From Spirogloea muscicola (taxonomy: Eukaryota; Streptophyta; Zygnematophyceae; Spirogloeales; Spirogloeaceae): DNA of 26,068 bases. The stretch lies in NCBI GenBank assembly GCA_009602725.1, contig WELB01000447.1, positions 1 through 26,068 on the forward strand, written 5' to 3'. The position numbers and the translations under genes are program-made. This document shows positions 8,628-19,500 of the stretch, in pieces. The notes beneath the pieces were generated by a model. It saw only the letters and a program-made list of their open reading frames with translations. It searched no databases and was not told where the DNA came from. Position 1 is the stretch's first letter, and each line of letters opens with the position of its first letter.

Positions 8628-9857
8628 TCATACAGCATGCTGTCGACCCGGCCCTTCTATTGATAGGGATGCTTTCGCTACAATGCAAAAAGTAGCACAA
8701 GTACTGCCAGAGACACTGCCAGAGTCACTGGATCGCTGCTGAAATCGGCTGGGGTGCTGAAGCTCTCAGGAGTCCTATAGGTTCATCTAAGCTGCTGTGC
8801 AATTTCAATTTGCTGGCCCCATCGAGGCCAGGCCTGCTAGCGAGAAGCTGGTCAAAAGCCTAAGGTGAGGGATGCCTCCAGCAGGGCAAAGTTGTTGAAA
8901 TTTTCAACCGCTACTCCTAGGTCAACAACCTCTTAAATATATCTCATTGTAATAGATTGAGGAATCTGCATCGGGTGCGATTATATGATATCCCTCCTAA
9001 TTTAGGCACTGGTATTGTCACTGCTCGACATGCAGAGGCCGCGTATAGTGTCTTTGACTTGCACACTTGCATCACAGTGACCATGTTGGGCACGCCAGCA
9101 TGCATGTCAAGTGGGCGAATAGGTGCGCGGGTCAGACTGCATCACCACTTTGTTGTGCTGGCAGTGCCAAAAGCAGTCGATCACCTACCCAAGCAGTCTG
9201 CCCAGGTAATGACCAGATAATGACCACCCTTCAGCGCATTACTCAATTGGGAAGTCATCCAGCCTCTCTCGTCTCTGGAAGCTACTGCTGGAGTTGGAGG
9301 CATGCAGCCAGTGATCAACCACATCCAGCTCCGTTGGACATGCGCCTGGCTTGCAAATTGTTGCCAGCATGCAGCGCAGCTGCGCAAGTTTCAGATGCCA
9401 CATCCTCGTTGCTTGCACGACACCGTCATCTCAGAAGCTTGCCTCCACTCGATTACCTGATTCGTACCACGACAAGCCAGGACGTGGTATCGAACATGCA
9501 AAGTCTGTGTCATATGGCACCCATTACCCTGGCACGGTGGCTAGCGTAATTGCCATTACTGTCCCCTGCAGAGAGGCATGCAGCTGAAGTATCTTGGTGC
9601 TGCAATAGCGTGCTGTCAAAGACTACTTAGCAGCACGGCAACTCCACGAGCTTCATCAGCTGCCAGAGGCCTGCAGCAGTTGGTCAAGACATGTCAACAT
9701 AAAAGAGAGCGGACACATACACTAGCTGCCTAGCCGTGGACTTGTGCTCCATGACATCGATGCACGTGCTACCCAGCATGGTCACGATCAGTCTGTAGGA
9801 TGCCCATTGCATAGGTACCCCATTATGCTTCATCCTTACTTTAACCCAACCCCAAAT

Positions 9858-9862
9858 TTACA
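9858..9862 (-). promoter_or_regulatory. TGTAA motif, possible polyadenylation signal of RPC19
   Basis: On the minus strand TGTAA lies about 195 bases past the RPC19 stop codon. This fits the green-algal signal, though chance occurrence is possible. Confidence 0.35.
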
Positions 9863-10055
9863 TGAGTGTTCGCGTCACAGCGTGGTCAAGCCTGCACCTC
9901 GTGCTAGGAGCCTTGACCTGGCTTGTGGGCCTCAGGCAAAGTTTTACTGTCAACCTCAAGAGTGGACTGAGCTAAGCAAGTTCCTTCCGTGATGTTGGTG
10001 GCTGCTCTTGCACTTGTCTTGCAGCCGAAGTCGCTCACTGAGCGAGCACACGAGT

Positions 10056-10768
10056 TCAAACATCCATGTGTGCGGGAGCATCCAGCTGCTTGGACTTGAA
10101 GTCGGCCACCGCGTCTTCGAAGGTCGCTCTCACAAAATCACAAATTGAAGCCAAGTCCTCGAGCGCGTCCTTGAACACGTCCTGGGCTGAATCACCTGAG
10201 CCCAAGCGCGAGAAACGAGCATGCATGTGAGTGCTGTAAGCGCAAGGCCACAGCCCATTCGTCATCCTGCGCCCACTCCGACCAGGCTGCCTGGAGGAAG
10301 CGACAGCAGCCCTGTGAGGCCGAGGAGCAGTCCGTTGCAGGGCAAAGTTCCGAGGACACGAGTCTGCAGAGCTCGGCCCTGGACACGGCGCGGGATCCGG
10401 GGGCCGGACCTGTGGTCTGCACGCGCACGTTCACGCGCGCCTCCGAGGGGTGCGGCACCGAGTAGCCGCAGAAGGCCACACGCGGACTGGCGGCCGCCGC
10501 GAAAGCAACGATCCGCCGGGGGTCAGACTGCCGCTCAGTGCCAGCAGCCGCTGCGCGAGCTCGAAGCGGGCTGGAGGCTCCAGTGCGGGTAGAGGGGGGC
10601 GCGGCCTTACTCCTGGTTGAGCACGACGCGCAGCGCGTTGCCGAGCGTGTGGTCCTCGTCGGCCAGCGAGAAGGTGGCCGCATTCGCCGCCGCCGCTGGC
10701 GCCGCGCCAGCGGCCGCGCCGTCGGCAGCGCCAGTGGCAGCGCCCTGCTCCTCCACCATCTGGCCAAG

Positions 10769-10800
<32 letters not shown>

Positions 10801-10804
10801 GCAC
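10056..10804 (-). CDS. RPC19: DNA-directed RNA polymerases I and III subunit RPC19 (AC19)
   Basis: The small alpha-like subunit that pairs with AC40 (RPC40) to nucleate assembly of RNA polymerases I and III in the nucleus. Three exons join in phase: 10804-10611, 10486-10410 and 10195-10056, giving 136 residues, the usual family size. Exon 1 ends with LADEDHTLGNALRVVLNQ, the dimerisation motif. The junction gives NQDPRVAFCGYSVPHPSEAR, followed by VNVRVQTTG. The last exon gives GDSAQDVFKDALEDL, then ICDFVRATFEDAVADFK. Donors are GTAAGG and the less usual GTCCGG; both acceptors end in CAG. The N-terminus is odd: ten glycines from a CCG run follow the first Met, and an alanine-rich stretch precedes the fold. 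A second in-frame Met (MVEEQG, residue 16) could be the true start. The gene is divergent from the CDP-DAG synthase. Confidence 0.93.
10771..10800. repeat. CCG trinucleotide run encoding poly-Gly in RPC19
   Basis: A pure CGC/CCG run directly after the first ATG of RPC19 on the minus strand. It is the second poly-Gly-coding CCG run in the window and also lies in a GC-rich first exon. Confidence 0.85.
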
Positions 10805-11179
10805 GGGTGGGAGCTCGGCTCCGGACCCCTAGCTGCTAAACCCTGGCTCGTCCTCNTCCGAGGCCGCCGCCGGGCGCCGTCGGGGAGCCACGCCGGCGCA
10901 GCGCCCAGCTGGGGCGGTGGCTGGGCAGCGCTGGCCAGGCCATGCTTGGACGCCGCAGTACGCGGCGCCAGCGACGGCGCAGGCGCCGAAGCCATTGCTG
11001 CCGTTGACGGCGGCGGAGAGGAGAGGCCTCGGCTGGCTCGCTGCCTGGCCTGCGCCGGCGTGTGGCGGCTGCAGGGGCCAGCGGGACACGGCCAGGCCGC
11101 AGCTACTGGCTGGACGGGGGCCTCGCAGGTGCGTGGGCGAGCTTGTGCAGACGTCCGCTAGCCGCGCGCTCTTCCTGCG
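10805..11179. promoter_or_regulatory. Divergent 5' region of RPC19 and CDP-DAG synthase
   Basis: 375 GC-rich bases separate the two start codons, so both promoters and 5' leaders must lie here. No TATA box was evident. One base is undetermined (10856). Long frames on both strands here are GC-driven and show no domain similarity. Confidence 0.55.
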
Positions 11180-13232
11180 ATGCCCACAGCATTCTGCTGT
11201 TGCACTGCAGCCGCCTCCAGCTGTCCTTGCAATGGGCGCGCCCCGCTTGTTGAAGCATGCGGTGCTGACCGCTGCTGGCGAGCTGCGCTGCGGCGGCGCC
11301 TGGCCAGGCGCGCCCCGCGGCGCGCGGCGACGGCGTGTGCGGCCACGGGTCAAGCGCACGATGGCAGTCCCTGCCCTCGCCCGGCCACGGCGTCGACGTC
11401 CGCCGCTTCTGCCGCTGCTGTCACTGCCGGCAAAGCCTCCCACCGGGCCGCCGGCGGGCGGAGCCGCTGGGGCTCCCTCCTCAACCGCGTCGTCTTTGGC
11501 ACCCTCATTGGTGCCATGGCCATCTCCAGCATCGTTGCTGGCGGCTGGGTCTTCACCGCCTGCTTGGCTATGATGGGCATCCTGGTGAGCCCTTGTAAAG
11601 TATGGGCAGTAATGCGTTGCTGAAGCGTGGCAGGCTGCACGTTTGCGGGCTCCATGAAGAGCCAGAGTTCGGGTAGAAGCTCTACAGCTGACGTGTGTCC
11701 GTCCTGCAATGCAGGGGACACGGGAGTACTTTGGGCTGGCGCACGCCAAGGCCTTGGCGAGGGGCTGGACCCCGGCGCCCCCCATTGCCACAATGGTCTC
11801 TGCCACTCCACGCCCTGTCTATTTGATATAGCTTTGCACAAGCATTCCGTCATTGCAAACTGTCTCTCTGCACACATAGCCTTCAAAGGAGAGGACAACA
11901 TCACTGAAGCACCATGTAGCTGATCATGTCCTTGCTTTGGTTCCTGAGTGGCTGAGCAAGTGGTGCCTTCGCAGGCATGCACCTTAATGTGCACGGCTCT
12001 GCCGGTCATGACGTACTACTTTGGGGGCCACATCATCTACGGCGTTGTCACTGCTACCTGCCTCGTCGCGGCTGTCCTGCTCATTCAGGTGACGCCCCAC
12101 CTCATGCCCAGGGCATTAATGCTTATCAGTCATGCCATCTGCAGTCGCAAGAGCATTGCAGGGCTGCAAAAGACAGCCCTACTCAGGATTGCATTAAGAT
12201 CTGTGTTGACTGGGGCATGGGCGCCCCAGTCAAACGGCAGCAGCTTTCCGATTAGCAAGGTGGCGTGCGGCTGACTCACAGACATCATACTGTTTCTGAC
12301 AGTTTACGCTCCTCTCTCCTTGCAGCCCACACGGCCACGGAAAGGCCAATTCACAAGTGCGCTCTTTGGGCTCTTCTATTGCGGATACCTGCCAACATTC
12401 TGGATCAAGCTGCGGTGCAGCTTGCCCAACTTCGGCCCCCTGCCGGCGCCGGCATTCTTGTCCTCGTGGCCGCTGCCCTGGGCAGCAACAAGCGAGTGGA
12501 CTGTTGGGCTCGTGGCCACCTTTGTAGCATTCTCGACCATAATTGCTGCGGACACGGGGGCTTACCTCGGCGGGAAGACGTTTGGGCGCACGCCCCTCAT
12601 AGACATTAGTCCCAAGAAAACCCGGGAGGGTGCCTTAGGTGCGTCTCAATACAAGCGGGGGCTTGCCACCGGCTTCTCCGGCACTTTCTAATGCCTGCAG
12701 GTTACCAATCACAAGGAATGCTGCAAGTTACAAGCTGAAAGTGGCGTATTAGAATGCCGCATGCCTTTGGCACCTCACTAATTTACATGCTCAACAACGT
12801 GCAGCTGGCCTCCTGGGCGCTGTTGGAGTGGCTGTTGGCCTCTCGAAGCTCTTCCAATGGCCCTCTTCCATCTTTAGGTTTGGGCAATTCCAGCTTTTCC
12901 TGGATATTTTAAGTTCTAGTGGATGGTGAATTTGGAATGTCACTAGTGACTCTATGGGATGCACTTGCCTTCAAGAGCGTTGCATTGTTTGCTGCCTAAC
13001 AAAGCTGTGCTGGCACGATCTGTGCAGCTCCGCCACTCTCGGTGTCCTGGTGTTTATGGCCTCCCTCTTTGGGGACCTGACTGAGTCCATGCTGAAGCGT
13101 GATGCCGGTGTGAAGGACTCAGGTCAGCTCATTCCTGGGCACGGTGGCATCCTGGACCGCGTAGACAGTTACATCTTCACTGGTGCCTTAGTCTACTCCT
13201 TTGTCAAGGTCGGCCTCCCCTTGTTTGGCTGA
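11180..13232 (+). CDS. CDS: Phosphatidate cytidylyltransferase (CDP-diacylglycerol synthase), plastid type
   Basis: Catalyses CTP + phosphatidate to CDP-diacylglycerol, the precursor of phosphatidylglycerol and other phospholipids, in a membrane. Six exons join in phase: 11180-11584, 11715-11795, 11975-12088, 12326-12638, 12805-12877 and 13028-13232, giving 396 residues. The first 90 or so residues are rich in Ala, Arg and Ser and poor in acids, like a chloroplast transit peptide. Hydrophobic segments follow (for example [19 protein letters not shown] and [14 protein letters not shown]). The family's [20 protein letters not shown] block lies in exon 4. The CDP-DAG synthase signature spans residues 349-375: S349, K352, R353, K358, D359, H367, G368, G369, D372, R373 and D375 are all present. 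Similarity is to the plant plastid isoforms (CDS4/5 type) rather than the endoplasmic-reticulum type. The start is the first in-frame ATG; the leader makes its exact site less certain than the rest. Confidence 0.96.
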
Positions 13233-13412
13233 CTTGCCTGGAGCCCATTTGGCGATGGCTGGACGCTTCAGCTATGGCTCAGCATCAAGTGCTTTGCTCG
13301 ACTCACAATATCAGAAGCAGCCATCAATTTTGCCGCCATGAAAGTTCTCATAAGTGGATGCCGACTGCATAGTATTTGAAGTGCTTCGCAACCTCGTCAT
13401 TTGCCTTTAAAA

Positions 13413-13417
13413 TGTAA
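13413..13417 (+). promoter_or_regulatory. TGTAA motif, probable polyadenylation signal of CDP-DAG synthase
   Basis: TGTAA about 180 bases past the stop codon at 13232, in the orientation of that gene. Confidence 0.5.
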
Positions 13418-13533
13418 GGCGTGAATAGTTGGTGGACCTAATAAAAATCGGTGAATGAAGATAAGGTGGATGGGGGCGCTAAGCTTATGTTTTAGGTCAG
13501 CCGTGACAAACCGCTGCATATGGCATCATTGAT

Positions 13534-13538
13534 TTACA
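13534..13538 (-). promoter_or_regulatory. TGTAA motif, possible polyadenylation signal of GCP5
   Basis: On the minus strand TGTAA lies 35 bases past the GCP5 stop at 13573. With the plus-strand signal at 13413 it would make the two transcripts overlap at their 3' ends. Confidence 0.4.
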
Positions 13539-13572
13539 GTACCGATCACCTCTGCCATTGGCTTCAAGGCAG

Positions 13573-16500
13573 TCAAAGTCGAAAGGACCCCTCTGCTGAT
13601 ATATAGTAATTGTTGAAGTTGAGGCCAGTCAACAGATCAGCCAGATGAGGCAGCTGATAGGTGTCCTGCTTGGATGACAGCACCTGCAAGATTCATGGAG
13701 GCTGATCTGCATGTGAGCAAGTCAAGCAGCCAACACCTGTGTTCCCCCCAATGAGATGCACATGATCTATCCAGATTGCCCAGGGCTTTCAGTGAGTCAA
13801 GCGTTGCATCAAACCCTTAGCATGAAGGTAATGCCCTTGTTGAATGCATCCTCCAAGGCAGGCAGCTCCTCATCAAGAAGTACAGTGTCAGAGTTGTCTC
13901 CTATAGACCTAAGCCTCATGCTGAGCTTGCAATATTCCAGAGCTAGTCCCAGGAGCTTGTGTATCCTTGCTGACATCAAGAGTGACTGCAAACACATAAG
14001 AACTGTCCATCAGTAAACTCTACATGAGGGCAGTGCAAGAGCCTGAAAGGACTGGGCCTGACTTTCTCATATCACACCATAGATCAGATATCCTGCCAAG
14101 TTCACCACCAAGCTGGCAGCAGATGTAAGCAAGGGTATTCAGTTGGACATTGAGGAGGGCGATTGATGGATCCAAGGAATGCTCACAAATCTGTCTGGGG
14201 TGAGAAAGCAACACTGCTGTATAGATAGCAAATAAGCAATGTGATCATTGATGACATTCTTAAGAGAAGTAGCTACTGCCAAGCTGCCACAGAGCTGTAT
14301 CCACGCTTGCACCAGTATCTGTCATACTACAAGCGAGTCTTAGCAGCAATTGCATGCTTGCCACCTTCCTCAATTGGAGCACCGTGCAGCAACCTATAGG
14401 CCTGTGAGCATCACGCATCAACAAGCCAACAAGGCAAAAGCCCATGCAGTGCACAATGGACAGCATTGTAGAATACTATCCAGCTCCTTACAGCAAACAA
14501 CACCACCTTAGCCCTTGCATTACTGATCTTCATAGGTAAGGGAAGCTTGATCTTGGCTTTGCGATAAGAATAACTCTACTGCTTGACGCAACTGAAGAAT
14601 ACTCAAGAGTGCAGGGTGCATGTTTTGTACGTGCTTGGTGATGAACTGATGTAACGTATCGACGAAATGCATCAGCCTCTGCTCCATCAACTTCAATCGT
14701 TCACTGCAGACGCGCCTTGTGGCATGACCCTGCTGCCATGCCATTCCACTCTGCATATTGCATTAGCACCAAACTACTTGGGGTAAAGCTAGCTTAATGC
14801 AGACTGTTGCAGTTTGTGTCACTAGATCACAAACTTGGCCTTGACTGTGATTTGCACAACTCAAGCAGTACATTGCAAGTAAGCCAGCTATACTTGGCAA
14901 GCTTTCTCTGCACCTTCCACGAAGAACGCCGCACTTGTGAGAGAGCGTGTTTGGCCCGCTTCACTTTCATCAGGAAGACCATTACCTGAGCAGCACCGCC
15001 ATGCAGCTGTAAACATGACAATCAAGGATGTTCTTATGTTTAACATGCAAATGGGTTCCAACAGGGCCAAACTGCAGCTTGGGGAAGTTTGTCAGTGCAG
15101 GCCTGCAAATTGCATTAGCAATAGCGGTGCCTCACCTCGTTATACACCAAACATGCAGCCTCTGAAACAATCAAACGCACTGCCCAAGGCATCTGTGAGA
15201 TGCCAACTCAGTAATATCAATGCACGGGTACAAGCAGGTGAGTAGATTTTCAAACCTACCTTCCACTCTTTGGACCCTCAGCGCACAAGGCAATATTGGT
15301 ATGGAAGACCTGATGGCACATGCATCTACGCCTGCTTGCTTAGAATCCAATCGAAGTCCCACTACCTGCATTGCAATATCTGTGATTGGCTTGTGTACAT
15401 ATGAGGAGGTTACGGAGGGGCAACCTTATAAGAGAGTCGAATTTGGTCAAGTGCGTCACTATTGATAGGAGTTCTGTGGCTTGAGAATGTGGTTGTCCCC
15501 CTCTGTACACTTGCGATAGTCACTGTTACTCTGTCTAAGCCTGTTTCATGGATTTCACGAATGGAGTCCTGCAAGTACCTTCTCAGCACACCCTAGTGTT
15601 AAGGTCAACCTATGCCGTGCAGCCTTCCACATTAGTGTGTATAATACATACACTAATGTTCATGTACATACACGTCTGTACATGAACATTTCCACAGAGT
15701 GCAACAGTGCTTGTGCATGTGTCAGTGTTGACAGCATGAGATGTCGTACATTGGACAGCACAATATCACTCTTATGCTAAGTACTCGATAGCATCAGGAA
15801 CAGTCAAGTCCTCAGCAATTGCTGCCGTGAATTGGTAGCGAACATTGAAGAGACATGATCATGATGGTACGATCTGGGCCATAGAGCACCTGCAGCAATG
15901 CATTGAGTTCACACTCATCATCCCAGGCTTGCTCGATGTCCAGTTTGGAGAACAATTTCTCAGTGAAAGTCTGGAGGAGGTCACCTGAATGATCACAACC
16001 AACTATGAAGCCGATTTACACCATTTCTTGGACATCTTTCTCCAAGCACAGTACCTTGCTTACTTCTTTCGCAACATAGGCAATCCAATACTAGCAGATG
16101 AAGTGATGCACGTTGCATGACGTGTGACATTGCTATGCAGATATGAAACCTCATCAATCCTATGTTCAGAGTCATTGTGCTGTATTATAAGCTGATGCAG
16201 ATACTTTTCACAGAAGGTAACACATCAGATTTCTTCTTACCAGAAGGTAACAGATATAGGCTGCGCAGAAGAGAGAGCTCTTCACAGAGCCGCCAGTCCT
16301 TCATGAAGCATGATAATAGCCTCTGCTCAATGACACACATCTGACAGATGACAGACATATTAGGCCAGGTAGACCTGGTGCAGCACCACAAGTTCAAAGC
16401 TACAAATACCCAAAGTATCAAGTGCTAAATCGACAGAAAGTAGTCCCGTCACCTGAGATCTTAGATGTCTTAGCAATGCTTTCTCCAAGAGCAGAGCAGG

Positions 16501-19500
16501 CAACTGACATTTCTCACAATGAGCCACCAGCACTGGCTCTGCAGCTTTCCCCATAGCTACCTGATGCATGAAAACAGCCATCTCAGACAAAGAGTAGATA
16601 TCCCCAGCAATAGGGCAATATCTGACAAGCTCCTATTGATCAGCTTCTTATTATTGCTTACTGGGGGCGTGGATGATAGGTTGCCTGGCCCAGGATTTGT
16701 GGTTGAGGTTTGGGGCAACGAGTCAGGAGGTTGTGATGATAGCCTTTTGCGAGTGTCGACTTCACAGTCTGCAATGTTGCAACAGTCAGTTATGTTGTCT
16801 TGATGCCCAGTTGTACAGGTCTCAGAATTCCTTGAATCAGACTGGTTTTCTTCAGTAAGTTCCAGTAGTGTGCTGCAAAAGTCCCTGAGAAGCATATTGT
16901 CGTTCTCTGACTCCAGAGTTGATTGACAACATACTGAGACCTCCTTCGCATCTACAGGTTCTTCTGATCTTGAGGGAATGGTCTTCAACAAGCCTTCCTG
17001 AGTCATCTTAGGAAGCTCTGAATCACCAATAGCTCCAGCTGTGGCTTGCAACAAGTTGGCTGCACACGATACTGGCATGCTCATCTGAGTGTCTTGTGAA
17101 CATGTCCTCCTGACTTCTTGCAGAAATCTTAGTGAGGTCCCACTGCATAGGATTTTTTGAGCATAGGGCTTCAAAAAGGACGAACAGAGGACCTTATCAT
17201 CTTGATCCTCAACGTCGTTAAGAGTCAAATATTCATCACCAGATGTCATTTCCCTGCCACTGGACCTGCATATACCGGAAGGAGTGTTAGTGTCCAGAGC
17301 TCCGGGCACACGCATTCACTGTCCAGATTTGTAGGTGGGAAACTAAGAGTCTGGAAGTTGGCAGGTAGCAAGGAGATCACACAGTGGTAGTAATCTATGC
17401 ATGTTAATGAGGGCCATGCACCATGTCTTTGATATTTGTGGTGAGGTGCTTTGCAAAAACAGATGCCGAAGTTGTCTGTGAGATGCTCTCGTACTTTGTA
17501 TCAGGTGGGATTGAGCTGCTCGACAATTCAGGCCGTTCTTCGTCATGCTTGCGAAATGTATGGCTTCGCCACCATGAGATTGGTGCTTCAGAGGCATCGA
17601 CCTCTGCTTTGAACTTTATGAGAAACTGAAAAGTGAGGAGCTTGTGTTACTTCTTGACGACAATTGCCAGACAGTAAGCAACTGTGCTCATGCAATTTGG
17701 AATATTCATATGCTCAGTACACTTACTTACCTCATTGCCTATATCTAGCAACACGCCTTTGTAGAGCCATGCATGAAGGTAAGTCACCATTGGCTGCATG
17801 GTGGCCATGAACAGTTGCAATAACACAGAGTATGCGCTACCCTGCAGGGATGTGAACTGTCTGTCAATGAAAGCAGCTGCTTGTCTTGGAAATGCATGGA
17901 GATTTGTTATGCACCGTCTAGAAGCAGCAAAACCGAATATAAGTGGCCAAAGAGAGCATACTAGCAGAAAGGCATATTAGCTAGCAGGACATGTATCTCT
18001 CGAAAGGGACTACCATGAGTAGAAAGTTTGTACGTCATTGCAGCATGCGTCAAAGCACAAGAAGGCCGGCACAGAGACTTGCAAGGAAGGAAGACACATT
18101 ATACCAAGCTATCTCGGAACCAGCAAAATCTTGTCATCATGTTGTACAGGCCTGATAGTAATTTGGTGGCTCCAACATCCCCCGTTGCCCCCTCTTCAGT
18201 GCTCAAGTTTCTCAGGACTTGATGCAGCACATCGGCATGCTTGCAGAATCTGATATGGTGTTCCACATCCACATCTTGTCAAAAGTGTCTCATGAATTCC
18301 GAAGTATGGGTGCGGTGAAGCTAATTTTAAAAGGGATCACTAAGAAGATAACAAGAGGCTGTGCAACTTACACACCACGTCAACGTTCATTTTTGTGACC
18401 CAGCAGTCTACCACACCTCCAATCACAACCAGGCTAAGCAAGGCAGAGTAAGCGCTTAGGAGCACGTCATGTGTAGGCTCTCACAGACTCTACACCAAAA
18501 AGCCTGTTAGTTGCCTCGGGAGACCCTGCCTTGTCAAAGTCTGGCGAAGTGTCAAGATGGTCAGCTGTTCGATGTCAAGCCCTTCTGCCGCCAGCATGTC
18601 ATGCTCAATCAAGGTTGACCTTAGAACCTGCTGATCAGAAAGAAGTGGTTACTTTGTATCCAGAACATGCATCCATGGTCGTAAGAATGTCATGCGCGTC
18701 ACCCACGTAATGCTGAGGTTTGACTGCACACCTTGTGGCCTTGACCCTTGTTTAGAAACTTCAAGAAAGTCCTAATGAATGTGATAGTGGTAAGGCTGGC
18801 TGCCCTCCTCATTGCTATGGTATGCAAGCTTAAGTACCTGTAGCTGGGTCGACATTGCTTTTGCGAAGGCCTGTATGGTTGCGCTGTGCTTAAATGTTCC
18901 AGTGCCATGACTGGCATAAGTTGACTGGATTACAATGTCGACAAAGGCTTGCACTTGCTGCAAGCTACTCGCAGCAGCCATGAGATGTTGCAGCGAGGAC
19001 AGCACAGCGGTCGAAGAGAGATGAGAGAAGCATATGCCCTGCCTAAGTACGAATTGCCTGCGCCCATTGTCCCAAGGAAGGATGTCGCTTGGCAGGCCTT
19101 GCATCATGTGCAGCACGTGTCTGACCTATTTGCAATCCAATGGTAAGAAGACATGAACAGCATACATTCAGCACACATTGATCGTGTGAAAAGCGCAAGA
19201 CACTGTGCGCATGCCTATGAAAGATTCCTCCGTTAAGATTAAGACAAGCACAATATAGGCACGACCTGGTGCCCCTCTGGAGCCTGTGAGCTGTTCATGA
19301 CAGTCATGAGCCACTGGTGTACTTGTCAACGAGGTCTACTGTAAGCCATGTCTACCTCATTCTTATAGAATGGGCTATAGGTATTTTTCTCACCATTGCT
19401 GCTTCAGTGATGCATTGGGCTGGAGTCAAGGCCCTTGATTGCAGCCTATGTAGGCAACCATGCAAGTTACCAGTCTTCTCTTGAAGAGCAGTCCTCTCTT

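Larger units (their letters stand above)
5079..10055. other. Gene-poor, repeat-bearing region
   Basis: About 5 kb without any gene that I can identify. Open frames are short, have no recognisable domains, and do not join into a convincing spliced product. It carries six or so copies of a hairpin-centred repeat between 5.7 and 8.1 kb and one ambiguous base at 5433. Two possible remnants are listed separately (6598-6855 plus, 8070-8627 minus). From 8.7 to 10.05 kb I see nothing except a likely RPC19 polyadenylation signal and a CTGGCC/GGCCAG dyad at 8813-8831. Confidence 0.55.
13233..13572. other. Spacer between convergent CDP-DAG synthase and GCP5 genes
   Basis: 340 bases that must hold both 3' untranslated regions. 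It contains oppositely oriented TGTAA motifs (listed separately) and nothing else notable. Confidence 0.6.

Noticed and set aside
8813-8831. CTGGCC/GGCCAG dyad as another copy of the hairpin family
   Set aside because: The stem differs from the family core and only a short flank (GGCCCCATCGA) is shared with copy 1, which is not enough to count it.
5200-10050. Possible tRNA, snRNA or rRNA genes in the gene-poor region
   Set aside because: No B-box-like GGTTCGA motif with a matching A box, no cloverleaf and no rRNA-like stretch was found by eye.
10192-10995. 267-codon minus-strand frame spanning RPC19
   Set aside because: Only its middle is real: it contains RPC19 exon 2 in frame. The rest reads through introns and upstream DNA.
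10829-11806. 325-codon minus-strand frame over the CDP-DAG synthase 5' region
   Set aside because: Composition-driven frame crossing a promoter, a first exon and an intron of the plus-strand gene. No recognisable motif, and it contains the undetermined base.
14260-14466. 68-codon minus-strand frame inside GCP5
   Set aside because: No similarity to the GCP fold. The correct exon (14283-14187) uses another frame and supplies the expected NDHIAYLLSIQ segment.
15171-15371. Minus-strand frame read as one exon through 15171-15371
   Set aside because: It mixes a real GCP5 exon (15365-15260) with intron. A phase-1 intron from 15259 to an acceptor at 15207 restores the conserved MPWAV segment in frame.
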